DNA of 64,000 nucleotides. Origin: CAJXNP01 sp050305935. Its GTDB lineage: Bacteria > Bacteroidota > Bacteroidia > Cytophagales > Cyclobacteriaceae. The stretch is taken from the NCBI GenBank assembly GCA_050305935.1, contig JBNLGG010000002.1, positions 111,496 to 175,495 of the forward strand, read 5' to 3'. Positions 1 through 8,343 of the stretch are shown here, one piece after another. The translations under genes were made by a program, and so were the position numbers. Position 1 is the first letter of the stretch, and every line of letters begins with the position of its first letter. The notes beneath the pieces were generated by a model. The model saw only the letters and a program-made list of their open reading frames with translations, was not told the origin of the DNA and searched no databases.

Positions 1-133
1 GTACCGCCCCTCCCATTCCTGCCGAGGTAGATATTTTTGTAGAAACACCTAAGAAAGGACAAATCCCGAGGAATTGGGCCAATACAATGTTATTGACGAA
101 AATGGCTGAAAAAACAATGATCAAATATTCCAT
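1..133 (-). CDS. rnfA: Rnf electron transport complex subunit RnfA, N-terminal part (cut by window edge)
   Basis: Only the first 44 codons lie in the window and the rest is beyond base 1. The reading begins MEYLIIVFSAIFVNNIVLAQ and continues with FLGICPFLGVSTK, the hallmark first membrane segment of the RnfA/NqrE family. The related RnfE just upstream carries the matching LLGMCPTLGVTS. RnfA is a six-helix inner-membrane subunit which, with RnfE, holds an iron-sulfur centre and passes electrons across the membrane in the ferredoxin:NAD oxidoreductase. It starts 9 bases after the rnfE stop codon and is the last visible gene of the operon. The family call is firm; completeness cannot be judged. 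Confidence 0.9.
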   Translation of the reverse strand, partial: MEYLIIVFSAIFVNNIVLAQFLGICPFLGVSTKISTSAGMGGAV

Positions 134-142
134 AATCTTTTC

Positions 143-733
143 TTAAGCAGTTAATTTTTTTGTGAGGGAATTCACAAGGGCTATCAGCAAACCAAGAGCA
201 ATGAATGCGCCGGGTGCTAAAACAAATACCAGTGCTCCATCTGCTTCAAACAACTTGATTCCAAAGATGGAGAGACTACCCAATAATTCTCTGACAGAAC
301 CTAACATTACCAGGGCCATGGTAAATCCTAAACCCATTCCCAGACCATCGATCAGGGAGGAAACTATTTTATTTTTTGAAGCAAATGCTTCTGCTCTTCC
401 GAGTACAATACAGTTCACCACAATGAGAGGAATGAACAGCCCCAACTGTTCATGTAAGGCATTAAAGAAACCGGCCATCACCAGGTCAACCACAGTAACA
501 AATGAGGCAATTATAATGATGAAAGCAGGTATGCGGACTTTACCAGGAATCAAGCCACTAACCAATGAAATCACGACATTTGACATGACCAAAACAAAGG
601 CTGTTGCAAGGCCCATTCCCAGTCCATTAATAGCCGTGGAGGTTACTCCCAGTGTAGGGCACATGCCCAACAATTGAACAAAAACGGGGTTTTCCCTAAA
701 AAACCCTTTATTAAGGTTCTCGATATTATTCAT
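143..733 (-). CDS. rnfE: Rnf electron transport complex subunit RnfE
   Basis: RnfE is a six-helix integral membrane subunit of the Rnf complex and a paralogue of RnfA. The protein reads MNNIENLNKGFFRENPVFVQ and then LLGMCPTLGVTS, the conserved Cys-containing segment. Several hydrophobic helices follow, with a second conserved block around GLGMGLGFT. I place the start at 733 rather than at an in-frame ATG 27 bases upstream. The 733 ATG is preceded by a near-perfect Shine-Dalgarno sequence and gives the usual family N-terminus. The start lies inside the last codons of rnfG, an 8-base overlap, so translation is probably coupled. The length of about 196 residues is typical. Confidence 0.93.
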   Translation of the reverse strand: MNNIENLNKGFFRENPVFVQLLGMCPTLGVTSTAINGLGMGLATAFVLVMSNVVISLVSGLIPGKVRIPAFIIIIASFVTVVDLVMAGFFNALHEQLGLFIPLIVVNCIVLGRAEAFASKNKIVSSLIDGLGMGLGFTMALVMLGSVRELLGSLSIFGIKLFEADGALVFVLAPGAFIALGLLIALVNSLTKKLTA

Positions 734-1307
734 GGTCACCTCCTTCTTTGATTGCGTCATAGGCAGTTTGAACGGCTGAACTAAAGGCTCGACTTGAAAT
801 CGTAGCTCCAGTCAATGCATCTACATCACCACCGTCTTTTTTCACCTTTAAAATGAACTGATCAGGATTCTTCCCAGTAAACTGTTCAATGAATTTCGGT
901 TCGCTCATTTTTGTGCCAAGCCCTGGTGTTTCCTTGTGCTCCAGGACAGAAATGTTCTTTATTGCTCCGTCAGGTAAAAACCCTACCATCAGCCAGACAT
1001 TACCACCATACCCTTTTGGTGAGAATGTCTTTATAGCTACACCCTGATTTTCACCGCCAAGTTTAGCGGGATAGACTTCGAGACTGTCTTTTAGCGAGAC
1101 TACTCTGATTTTATATTGATCCATCAACGGATCATTGTCATACTCACCCACTACTGCATCAATTGCCCGCTTTTGTTTGGCAAGCTTTGCGGCGGCTATG
1201 GGCTCTTTGGTTAATTCATACACAAAACCCAGGGCTGTAGAGGCTATCAGTGTAACTACTACAAGCGTCAGGGTCATATTAAAATATGTAGATTCGACTT
1301 TTGCCAT
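726..1307 (-). CDS. rnfG: Rnf electron transport complex subunit RnfG (covalent FMN protein)
   Basis: RnfG carries a covalently bound FMN on the outer face of the membrane and relays electrons between RnfD and the other subunits. The protein of 193 residues has one N-terminal membrane helix (about residues 9-29) and then a soluble FMN-binding domain. The FMN attachment motif is visible as DALTGATISS, with TGAT at residues 166-169; the final Thr169 is the expected phosphoester site. It begins 2 bases after rnfD ends and overlaps rnfE by 8 bases, which fits one tightly coupled operon. The length matches the family. Confidence 0.94.
   Translation of the reverse strand: MAKVESTYFNMTLTLVVVTLIASTALGFVYELTKEPIAAAKLAKQKRAIDAVVGEYDNDPLMDQYKIRVVSLKDSLEVYPAKLGGENQGVAIKTFSPKGYGGNVWLMVGFLPDGAIKNISVLEHKETPGLGTKMSEPKFIEQFTGKNPDQFILKVKKDGGDVDALTGATISSRAFSSAVQTAYDAIKEGGDHE
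734..745 (-). promoter_or_regulatory. Strong Shine-Dalgarno sequence of rnfE
   Basis: Read on the minus strand, AAGGAGGTGACC directly precedes the ATG at 733, with five bases between GGAGG and the ATG. It almost fully complements the 16S rRNA 3' tail and is encoded by the last codons of rnfG. Most genes in this window lack such a site, so it decides the rnfE start. Confidence 0.75.
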
Positions 1308-1309
1308 AA

Positions 1310-2302
1310 TTATTTGACTCCAAATCGTTTAGGTTTTAAATATTTGTTGATCAATGGCACAAAGGCGTTCATGATCAATATTGCAAATGAAACTCCTTCA
1401 GGATAGGCACCCCAAAACCGTATGACGACCGTCAAGAGTCCGATTCCAAAACCATAAAGCAACATTCCTTTATAGCTCATTGGAGATGTAACATAATCAG
1501 TCGCCATATAAAATGCACCGAGCAATACGCCCCCGGTCAGAATGTGGAACATCGGGTTCATGTATTGGTTTGGATTTATTATCCAAAAAATTCCGCTAAA
1601 TACAGCAATGGAAGCAAGCATCGAAATCGGTATGTGCCATGTAATAATTTTTCTGTACAGCATGTAAATGAAACCAATAGTCAGGGCCAATCCCGATACT
1701 TCACCGATACATCCTCCCTGATTTCCAAGAAAAAAATCAAAGTACGGCGGCAATTTTGAGACCAACTCTGTCAACGGTTGACCGGCATCCAGGCCTTCTT
1801 TGATAATAGCCAATGGAGTGGCTCCTGAAACGGCATCGGCTAATGACCACCTGTTTTCCAATGGCACCGGCCAATTGGTCATTGGAACAGGGAAAGAAAT
1901 CAAAAGAAAAACCCGGCCTACCAGGGCTGGGTTGAAAGGATTGCTGCCAAGGCCTCCGAACGCCATCTTACCGATGCCAATGGCTACCAGGCTGCCAATA
2001 ACTACACCCCACCATGGAATGCTGCTGGGGAGGTTAAATGCTAATAATAATCCAGTAATTATTCCCGAGCCATCTGATATTGAAGTTTCTCTTTTGAGCA
2101 ATAATCTGGTTATCAGGAATTCAAAAATTAAACAACTGATGACCGCATACAGCATTACCAAAATGGCCTGAAGTCCGAAGACATACACTGACATGCCAAT
2201 CACCGGCAAAAGTGCAAAAATAACTCCGTACATCAGGGTAGGTATTGATTCCTCTTTATGAATGTGTGGAGAGGGAGATATAGTTAAAAGTTGTGTGCTC
2301 AT
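1310..2302 (-). CDS. rnfD: Rnf electron transport complex subunit RnfD
   Basis: RnfD is a polytopic inner-membrane subunit with covalent FMN, related to NqrB. The protein of 330 residues begins MSTQLLTISPSPHIHKEESI, the short cytoplasmic tail typical of the family (SPHI motif). About nine or ten hydrophobic helices follow. The flavin site is seen as DAVSGATPLA, with SGAT at residues 159-162, so Thr162 is the predicted attachment residue. The block FNPALVGRVF is also characteristic. The gene sits 2 bases from both rnfC and rnfG. Together with an iron-sulfur RnfB this makes the system Rnf and not Na+-NQR. Confidence 0.95.
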   Translation of the reverse strand: MSTQLLTISPSPHIHKEESIPTLMYGVIFALLPVIGMSVYVFGLQAILVMLYAVISCLIFEFLITRLLLKRETSISDGSGIITGLLLAFNLPSSIPWWGVVIGSLVAIGIGKMAFGGLGSNPFNPALVGRVFLLISFPVPMTNWPVPLENRWSLADAVSGATPLAIIKEGLDAGQPLTELVSKLPPYFDFFLGNQGGCIGEVSGLALTIGFIYMLYRKIITWHIPISMLASIAVFSGIFWIINPNQYMNPMFHILTGGVLLGAFYMATDYVTSPMSYKGMLLYGFGIGLLTVVIRFWGAYPEGVSFAILIMNAFVPLINKYLKPKRFGVK

Positions 2303-2304
2303 AC

Positions 2305-3651
2305 CTACGCAATTTTCTTTTTCATCGCAATCACTGATTTCTTACCCAGTCTGATATAGTCTAGCAAGGCTCTGTCTGATGGGCATATGTAGGAGCATGA
2401 TCCACACTCAATGCAATCAAGTATCCGGTCACTTTCAGCTCTTTCAAATAAGTCTCTTTCAGTTTCAGCCATTAATAAATAAGGCTCCAATCCCATTGGA
2501 CAAACCTGGACACATTTGGTACAGCGGATGCAGGCTTTTTGTTCTCTTCTGTGCGCCTCTTCCTCATTTAAAATTAATATCCCGGAAGTTCCCTTGGCCA
2601 TCGGTACTTCTACGCTATTGATCGCCTTACCCATCATGGGGCCCCCTGAAATAATCTTACCCGTATTTTCGGGCAATCCACCGGCCGCTTCTACCAGGTC
2701 AGCAACTGGGGTTCCAATTCTTACTTTCAGATTACAAGGTTTTGCGATGCCTTTACCTGTGATGGTGACAATACGTTCTACCAGCGGTTTGTTTTTTTGG
2801 ATGGCTTCATAGACAGCGAATGCAGTTCCCACATTGTGAACCACAGTGCCTACATCAATCGGCAGACCCCCCGAAGGCACTTCCCTATTTATGACCGCTT
2901 TTATTAACTGCTTTTCGCCACCCTGAGGATATTGAACTTTCAGCGGAACCACTGATATTTTTTCTTCGGTTTTCAATAGCTCGCTAAAAATCTGGATGGC
3001 ATCTTTTTTATTATTTTCAATTCCAATGAATGCCTTATCAACATTTAGCGCTTTCATCAGAATGCGAGTACCTATGAGGATTTCCTGACTATGTTCCATC
3101 ATGAGCTGATGATCTGATGTCAGATAAGGCTCACATTCCACCCCGTTTATGATTAAATACTCAGCGGTCTTTCCTTTTGGTACTGATAATTTTACATGTG
3201 ATGGGAAGGTAGCTCCTCCTAAGCCGACGATACCCGATTCTCCTATTTTTTTAATGATTTCCTCAGAACCCAGTGAAATGTCCCTGATAATATCCGGTGT
3301 GGTATCGATGGTCTCAAGCCAATCATCACCATCCACCCGGATGATAATGGCATCTCTTTTATACCCGCTTGTATCTAGTACCTTTTCTATTTTAGTCACT
3401 GTACCGGATGCGCTGGCATGGATATTAGCCGAAACAAATCCTTCCTGAACAGCAATAACTTCACCAACTTTTACTTTTTGTCTTGGTTCAACAATCGGTT
3501 TTGCAGGCGCTCCAATATGCTGGGAAATTGGTATGGAAACCATTTTTGGAACCGGGACACTTTCAATTTTTCGTCCGGCAGACAATTTATTTTCCGGAGG
3601 ATGAATGCCTCCAATCGAAAATGTCTTTAATCCGTTTGCCCAAAACATCAT
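2305..3651 (-). CDS. rnfC: Rnf electron transport complex subunit RnfC
   Basis: RnfC is the peripheral cytoplasmic subunit that binds NADH/FMN and two [4Fe-4S] clusters, linking ferredoxin or NAD(H) to the membrane part. The N-terminus shows the RnfC barrel-sandwich signature FSIGGIHPPENK. A Complex-I 51-kDa-like region contains GLGGATFPSHVK and GVECEPYLTSD. Two C-terminal cluster motifs follow: CIRCTKCVQVCP and CIECGSCSYICPS. I start it at the ATG at 3651, four bases after the rnfB stop. A longer frame opening at 3723 would overlap rnfB by 68 bases and adds residues not expected for the family. The resulting 448 residues are normal length. Confidence 0.94.
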   Translation of the reverse strand: MMFWANGLKTFSIGGIHPPENKLSAGRKIESVPVPKMVSIPISQHIGAPAKPIVEPRQKVKVGEVIAVQEGFVSANIHASASGTVTKIEKVLDTSGYKRDAIIIRVDGDDWLETIDTTPDIIRDISLGSEEIIKKIGESGIVGLGGATFPSHVKLSVPKGKTAEYLIINGVECEPYLTSDHQLMMEHSQEILIGTRILMKALNVDKAFIGIENNKKDAIQIFSELLKTEEKISVVPLKVQYPQGGEKQLIKAVINREVPSGGLPIDVGTVVHNVGTAFAVYEAIQKNKPLVERIVTITGKGIAKPCNLKVRIGTPVADLVEAAGGLPENTGKIISGGPMMGKAINSVEVPMAKGTSGILILNEEEAHRREQKACIRCTKCVQVCPMGLEPYLLMAETERDLFERAESDRILDCIECGSCSYICPSDRALLDYIRLGKKSVIAMKKKIA

Positions 3652-3655
3652 CGTA

Positions 3656-4564
3656 TTATCCGTTTTCTTTATCGTTTGAACTATCAACCTCTGGAGTGGG
3701 TGTGGCTTCAACACCTGCAGCAACAGGCTCCGCTTTTATCTTCTTTGGAGGGAAATTTATTTCATGGATCGAATGCGATCCACAAACATCCACACATTTT
3801 CTGCACAATTTGCACTTTTCTCCATCTATGTATGCGAGGTAATTATCGATTGTGATTGCATCATATCGACATTCCTTTTCACACTTGGTACAGCCGGTAC
3901 AGGCTACCTCGCAAACTTTTCTTGCTGTACCCCCTTTGTCCATGTTTATACAGGCGACAAAAACCTTTCTATCTTTTTTCCCTTGTGGCCATAAGGCCAT
4001 TATATCTTTAGGACAAGCTGTAACACAAGCATTGCAGGCAGTACATTTATCTTCGATTACAACCGGGAGTCCGGTTTTTTCATCCATGTACATAGCATCA
4101 AACTGACAGGCATCCACGCATTCGCCCAAGCCCAGACAGCCATAAGTACACCCGGTGTCACCACCATATAGACTGGCAGCGATGGTACAATTCTTTGCCC
4201 CTTCGTAGACGGAAGTTCTGGGGCGATACTCAAAAGAACCGGAACATCTCACCACGGCCACATATTTGGCTCTTTCTTCCACTTCCATTCCCAGGATCGC
4301 ACCGACTGCGTTCATGGTTTCGTTACCTCCTACAGGACAATGAAGATCAGAAAGGTCGTCTGCCTTTGTACATGCAACAGCAAAAGCATGACATCCCGGA
4401 AAACCGCAACCGCCACAGTTAGTGTTAGGTAGGGCGTTTTCTACTTCTTCGATCTTAGGATCCTCCCATACCTTGAATTTGGAAGCAACGATATACAGGA
4501 TTGTGGCTGCAATAAACCCTAAGGTTGTCAGTGAAAGGACCGTATAGATTACTATGTCACTCAT
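3656..4564 (-). CDS. rnfB: Rnf electron transport complex iron-sulfur subunit RnfB
   Basis: RnfB is the membrane-anchored multi-cluster ferredoxin of the complex and the likely entry point for electrons. The protein of 302 residues has an N-terminal membrane helix (about 5-27). The 4Fe-4S domain follows with Cys50, Cys53, Cys58 and Cys76. Further cysteine groups lie near 139-153, then CTACNACVTACP (174-185), CTGCTKCEKEC (222-232) and CKLCRKCVDVC (251-261). The tail is Pro/Glu-rich and low complexity. The start is the ATG at 4564, which forms an ATGA overlap with the stop of the RseC-like gene; a longer frame exists but adds only five residues. The many clusters fit multi-ferredoxin RnfB types. 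Confidence 0.94.
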   Translation of the reverse strand: MSDIVIYTVLSLTTLGFIAATILYIVASKFKVWEDPKIEEVENALPNTNCGGCGFPGCHAFAVACTKADDLSDLHCPVGGNETMNAVGAILGMEVEERAKYVAVVRCSGSFEYRPRTSVYEGAKNCTIAASLYGGDTGCTYGCLGLGECVDACQFDAMYMDEKTGLPVVIEDKCTACNACVTACPKDIMALWPQGKKDRKVFVACINMDKGGTARKVCEVACTGCTKCEKECRYDAITIDNYLAYIDGEKCKLCRKCVDVCGSHSIHEINFPPKKIKAEPVAAGVEATPTPEVDSSNDKENG

Positions 4565-4989
4565 AAGGAAACATTCCATTTTTCAATTTTGAAGGAAAAT
4601 GTCTTTTGAAACTTTTTCCGGAACAGCGCAAGTAGGAGGTAGTAGGGTAATAAGCTCAGCACCGATGTGAGTCCCGCAATTGTTTCGCTGGAAGTAATTG
4701 CCCAACTGATAAGAAGTGTAATAAGCATAATGATGAAAGGCAATCCATAGCCAAAAAAGAGTGCTTTCACTCCCATAGAATTATTAAAAAGTATGCTTAT
4801 TCGTTCGCCGACTGAAAGCTGCTGATCATCAAGTGGGACTTCAATTTCTTTATTGTCTACTTCAGAAACATTGCAGGCGGACTTGGCATGGCAGGATGAA
4901 CAGGCGGAGATATTCACTAATTTAACTGTCGCTATTCCATTGCTTATTCTGCAGATAACCCCTTCGTGTTTTATGATGTTCTCACTCAT
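4561..4989 (-). CDS. RseC/MucC-family membrane protein (SoxR-reducing system type)
   Basis: This small protein of 142 residues has an N-terminal domain with a cysteine group (CSSCHAKSAC, about residues 31-40). Two hydrophobic helices in the second half are followed by a basic tail. That layout matches the RseC/MucC family, which accompanies rnf/rsx genes: in E. coli RseC works with the Rsx complex to reduce SoxR. The cysteines suggest redox sensing or metal-cluster handling. It is the first gene of the rnf operon and overlaps rnfB by four bases (ATGA). The specific role here is inferred from family and position only. Confidence 0.8.
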   Translation of the reverse strand: MSENIIKHEGVICRISNGIATVKLVNISACSSCHAKSACNVSEVDNKEIEVPLDDQQLSVGERISILFNNSMGVKALFFGYGLPFIIMLITLLISWAITSSETIAGLTSVLSLLPYYLLLALFRKKFQKTFSFKIEKWNVSL

Positions 4990-5103
4990 CGCGAATATTA
5001 AAACCTCATTTGTAATCCATTCTAAGGTACTTCCAGCGTATTTAAAAAAGGTTGATATTCATCAGCTTTTAGTGAAATAATCAACGCACCGAGTATAAAA
5101 AAC

Positions 5104-5128
5104 TAAAAAGTCCCGCTGGATGCGGGAC
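5104..5128 (-). terminator. Rho-independent terminator of flavodoxin gene
   Basis: The stem GTCCCGC / GCGGGAC (5110-5116 with 5122-5128) and a five-base loop are followed on the minus strand by a T-run from 5109 downward. It lies just past the flavodoxin stop codon at 5141, so it insulates that gene from the rnf operon. Confidence 0.85.
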
Positions 5129-5140
5129 CTCACTAGTTGT

Positions 5141-5644
5141 TTAAAATTCGCCTTGTAATTGTTCGACCCATTTTTTAACCCGGCCGTCGGTCTTATTGGA
5201 TTCGTTATCTTCATCAATTGCAAGCCCCAGGAACATGCCGTCGACTTCTGCTTTTGACTCGTCGTATTCGTAATCGTCAGTTGGCCATTTCCCTACAAAG
5301 GAAGCCCCTGAATCTTTGATTCGGTCATGGATGATACCCAGAGCATCAATAAACGTATCAGGATAGCCATCGGCGTCCCCCAGGCCAAAATAAGCCACGG
5401 TTTTACCATTGAAATCCACATCATCCAACACATCAATAAAGGTCTCCCAATCTTCTTGCAGCTCGCCAATTTCCCATGTAGGGCAGCCGAGAATTATGTT
5501 GGTATAACCTTGCACATCTTCCGCAGTGGCGGAATCAACATTAAATAGATCTACTTTGTCAGCACCAAAAGCCTTTTGGATCTTTTCTGCCACATTCTCA
5601 GTATTACCCTCAGTAGAACCATAGAATAAGCCAATTTTGTCCAT
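5141..5644 (-). CDS. fldA: Flavodoxin
   Basis: This is a small soluble FMN electron carrier of 167 residues. The N-terminus IGLFYGSTEGNTENVAEKI contains the phosphate-binding loop of flavodoxins (STEGNT). The segments GCPTWEIGELQEDWE and GLGDADGYPDTFID match the FMN-binding 60s and 90s loops of the long-chain FldA type. The protein is acidic, as expected. It is transcribed alone: an intrinsic terminator follows at 5104-5128, and 142 bases separate it from recN upstream. Lying next to the rnf operon it could serve as a soluble partner for low-potential electrons, but that link is only inferred from position. Confidence 0.95.
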   Translation of the reverse strand: MDKIGLFYGSTEGNTENVAEKIQKAFGADKVDLFNVDSATAEDVQGYTNIILGCPTWEIGELQEDWETFIDVLDDVDFNGKTVAYFGLGDADGYPDTFIDALGIIHDRIKDSGASFVGKWPTDDYEYDESKAEVDGMFLGLAIDEDNESNKTDGRVKKWVEQLQGEF

Positions 5645-5786
5645 CTTTAATATTTTTTTATGAGTTATAAAGTATTAGTTGGGCCGTTCAATTAAAGGGC
5701 GAAAGTTAAAAGGTAGATACCGGGGGAAATATGACGGTTGTCAGAAAGTGAACTGATTTATTTAGTTAAGTACAGGTAAAATGGAA

Positions 5787-7439
5787 CTAAATGGTGAGAA
5801 GTTCCCTTGCACTGTTCAGGTTCGTCTCAGTAGGTTTATCACCTCCGATCATTTTGGCGATTTCCAGGACTCTTTCTTCTTCATTGAGTTTTCTAATCCG
5901 GCTTACGGTATGGAATTCAGAATTGTCTTTGAAAACAAAAAAATGAAAGTCTCCTTTGGAGGCAATTTGTGGCAGGTGTGTAATGGTAACTACCTGGTGA
6001 TGGGTGGCCATTTTCTTCATCAATGAGGCCATTTTAATCGCAATTTCACCGGAAATCCCGCTGTCTATCTCATCAAAAATAATCGTGGGGAGGGAGGTTT
6101 TTTCAGCAATGATATTTTTAATGGCAAACATCAAGCGGGAGAATTCACCCCCGCTCGCTACTTTGCGAAGTTCTTCCGGCTTGATACCAAGGTTTGCACT
6201 AAAAAGTATTTTTATTTCGTCGATGCCATTGTCAGTTGGTTTGACTTCCTCCGATAAAAGATCAATAGAAGCGTGTTCCATCCCCAGGTCGGATAGGATG
6301 GACTTAAGTTTGGATTTTAATGGTTCAAATCCTTTTTTTCTTTTATCGGATAGTTGTTTGCCAAGATCGATCGTTTGTTCCAATAAATTCTCACAATCTT
6401 TTTTTGCCCGGGCAACAGATTCATCAATATTAGAGACAATATGAAGCTTTTCTTCGAGGGAATCCTTGATTTTCAGTAAATCGGCCACCGCTTCTACTTG
6501 GTGTTTTTGTTCAAGTTTATACAACAAACTCAGCCGTTCAGAAACCTCATCCTGCCTTAACGGATCAAATTCTATCCGCTGCTCTTCCCCTTCCAGCTCG
6601 TTATTGATATCTTTTAACTCAATCATCACACTGTTCAATCGCTCCGACAACTTGTGATAATTCTGTGAGTACTGACTGATCTGGCCAATGTTTTTGGTGA
6701 CGACCTGAAGAGATTGCAATACAGAAAACTCATTTTCATTAACAAGATGAATGCTTTCCAGGAGTTTTCTTTTGATCTCTTCTGAGTGTTCGAGGATTTT
6801 CTGCTCCTCTTCGAGCGTAGTTTGTTCGTTTTCCTGAAGCGCCGCCTTGTCTAACTCCTCAAATAGAAAGTGATGATAATCAGCCTCACTTTTTATTTCA
6901 ATGGACTGGTTCTCCAGCTCTTCGTATGTTTTCAATGCCTTTTTATACGACCTATAACTTTCTCTGTATTTCGAGAGCAAATCAATACTATCGGTAAAAG
7001 AGTCGATCAGTTGCATTTGATAGCTGGCATTGCCCAATAGTCTGGTGTCCGTTTGGGAATGGATATCGACCAGGTACATTCCAATTTCTTTAGCGGTATC
7101 GAGCGTTACCGGTGTATCGTTGATAAAGGCACGCGATTTTCCCGAGGGGGATATTTCCCTTCGAATGATGCATTCCGGATAATAGTCGAGGTCAGAAGCA
7201 ATAAAAAAATCCTTCAGGTTGTATTCCTCAATATTAAAAACCCCTTCGACAATACATTTTTCGTCGGGGTTTAACAGGGCTTTCGTGTCTGCCCTGTTTC
7301 CTAGCAGGAGGCCTATAGCACCAAGCATGATCGATTTTCCAGCACCTGTTTCGCCAGTGATGGTGTTCAGCCTGGTTGACGGGCTAAACTCCAACTCCTT
7401 GATGAGAGCATAATTTCTAATTTTCAGGTGCTTAAGCAT
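5787..7439 (-). CDS. recN: DNA repair protein RecN
   Basis: RecN is an SMC-like ATPase that acts early in double-strand break repair, gathering DNA ends. The protein of 550 residues opens with the expected N-terminus and Walker A motif GETGAGKS (residues 29-36). A long Glu/Lys-rich coiled-coil region (about 150-380) follows. The C-terminal ABC signature is KVASGGEFSRLM, with Walker B IIFDEIDSGISG. All catalytic motifs are intact and the length is normal. It is the last gene of the bamD-rpoZ-coaBC-porD-recN operon, 7 bases after porD. No LexA-type box was evident because it lacks its own upstream region. Confidence 0.96.
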   Translation of the reverse strand: MLKHLKIRNYALIKELEFSPSTRLNTITGETGAGKSIMLGAIGLLLGNRADTKALLNPDEKCIVEGVFNIEEYNLKDFFIASDLDYYPECIIRREISPSGKSRAFINDTPVTLDTAKEIGMYLVDIHSQTDTRLLGNASYQMQLIDSFTDSIDLLSKYRESYRSYKKALKTYEELENQSIEIKSEADYHHFLFEELDKAALQENEQTTLEEEQKILEHSEEIKRKLLESIHLVNENEFSVLQSLQVVTKNIGQISQYSQNYHKLSERLNSVMIELKDINNELEGEEQRIEFDPLRQDEVSERLSLLYKLEQKHQVEAVADLLKIKDSLEEKLHIVSNIDESVARAKKDCENLLEQTIDLGKQLSDKRKKGFEPLKSKLKSILSDLGMEHASIDLLSEEVKPTDNGIDEIKILFSANLGIKPEELRKVASGGEFSRLMFAIKNIIAEKTSLPTIIFDEIDSGISGEIAIKMASLMKKMATHHQVVTITHLPQIASKGDFHFFVFKDNSEFHTVSRIRKLNEEERVLEIAKMIGGDKPTETNLNSARELLTI

Positions 7440-7446
7440 AGGGTAA

Positions 7447-8343
7447 TTAATTTTCCAAGATAGCCTGGAATTTATCCGTGCTGCTTGGTTCTATTTTAGC
7501 ACAAATATCGAAAGCCTGTCGCTTTTGCGTAGGATTTGCCTGCTTAAAAATATTAATTATTTCATCTGTTTTGGCATCAAAAAATGAAATTTTAATAATG
7601 GAATTCGGGCGCAGTCTTTCTATCTCCTGGAGTTGCTTGAGGGTGTTGAGGGCATTTTCGCGGGCTTCTTCCGGTCGTTCCATCAGTACATCAAGCCCGT
7701 TTCGGTGATAGTTGTAATAAGCCTTTCTGAACTCCTCCGATTGTTTGTTCATCAGGTTTTCAATAAGCCAATACCTGTTCCTGTTGCTGTCAAAAGGCTG
7801 CCATCCTTTTGTATTCGTCGATTGCGCCAGGTTGACGATTTCCAAAGCACGGACGAAATAGGGATTTCCCCCGAGGCTTGAAAAACTGTCGTGATCAATT
7901 CCCAGAATCACATAAGCATAAAAGCCGAGCATGGAAGTCAGATTATTGTTATAATAGTTTTCGCTAAATTCAAGCGGTTGTGACTGTATGTATTCAAAGG
8001 AAAAATCCCGGTCCGCGAAATTGAGCATGAGCGTTTCATAATTGGTATTGTACACCGGTCGGGAGGATTGGATTTGCGCTGTTGCCTCGTAGCTCCCAAT
8101 GGCCGGGCTACCCGTAATGGTGATGATTAAATTACAGTTTATCCTTTCCTCGGGAAGGTAGCCTTGATCGGTCCATTTCCGGCTGTTCATAAAATTTTCA
8201 ACCGAATTTTCCAGGTCGTCAAATACCTGCCGGTCAGTAGTTTGCACCCTTTGCGCATCAACTACTACCCTAAACAGTAACTCTTGCGAGAAGCATGTTA
8301 TTGACAAGAGAAAGAATAAACAAGCTGATAAAAATTTAATCAT
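7447..8343 (-). CDS. porD: DUF4835 protein, PorD-like type IX secretion component
   Basis: The protein of 298 residues has an N-terminal signal peptide (about residues 1-19, ending CFSQ) and then the DUF4835 domain. That domain opens with LLFRVVVDAQRVQTTDRQVF and includes NFMNSRKWTDQGY and GFYAYVILGIDHDSFS. DUF4835 includes PorD of Porphyromonas gingivalis, which is needed for type IX secretion; its biochemical role is not well defined. The gene overlaps the end of coaBC by 8 bases and is followed by recN after 7 bases. The cysteine in the signal peptide is not in a good lipobox, so a periplasmic protein is more likely than a lipoprotein. Confidence 0.85.
   Translation of the reverse strand: MIKFLSACLFFLLSITCFSQELLFRVVVDAQRVQTTDRQVFDDLENSVENFMNSRKWTDQGYLPEERINCNLIITITGSPAIGSYEATAQIQSSRPVYNTNYETLMLNFADRDFSFEYIQSQPLEFSENYYNNNLTSMLGFYAYVILGIDHDSFSSLGGNPYFVRALEIVNLAQSTNTKGWQPFDSNRNRYWLIENLMNKQSEEFRKAYYNYHRNGLDVLMERPEEARENALNTLKQLQEIERLRPNSIIKISFFDAKTDEIINIFKQANPTQKRQAFDICAKIEPSSTDKFQAILEN

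Noticed and set aside
162..677. Long plus-strand open frame opposite rnfE
   Set aside because: It is antisense to a complete, well-conserved RnfE; its sequence is low-complexity (Thr, Pro, Ile-rich) with no family features.
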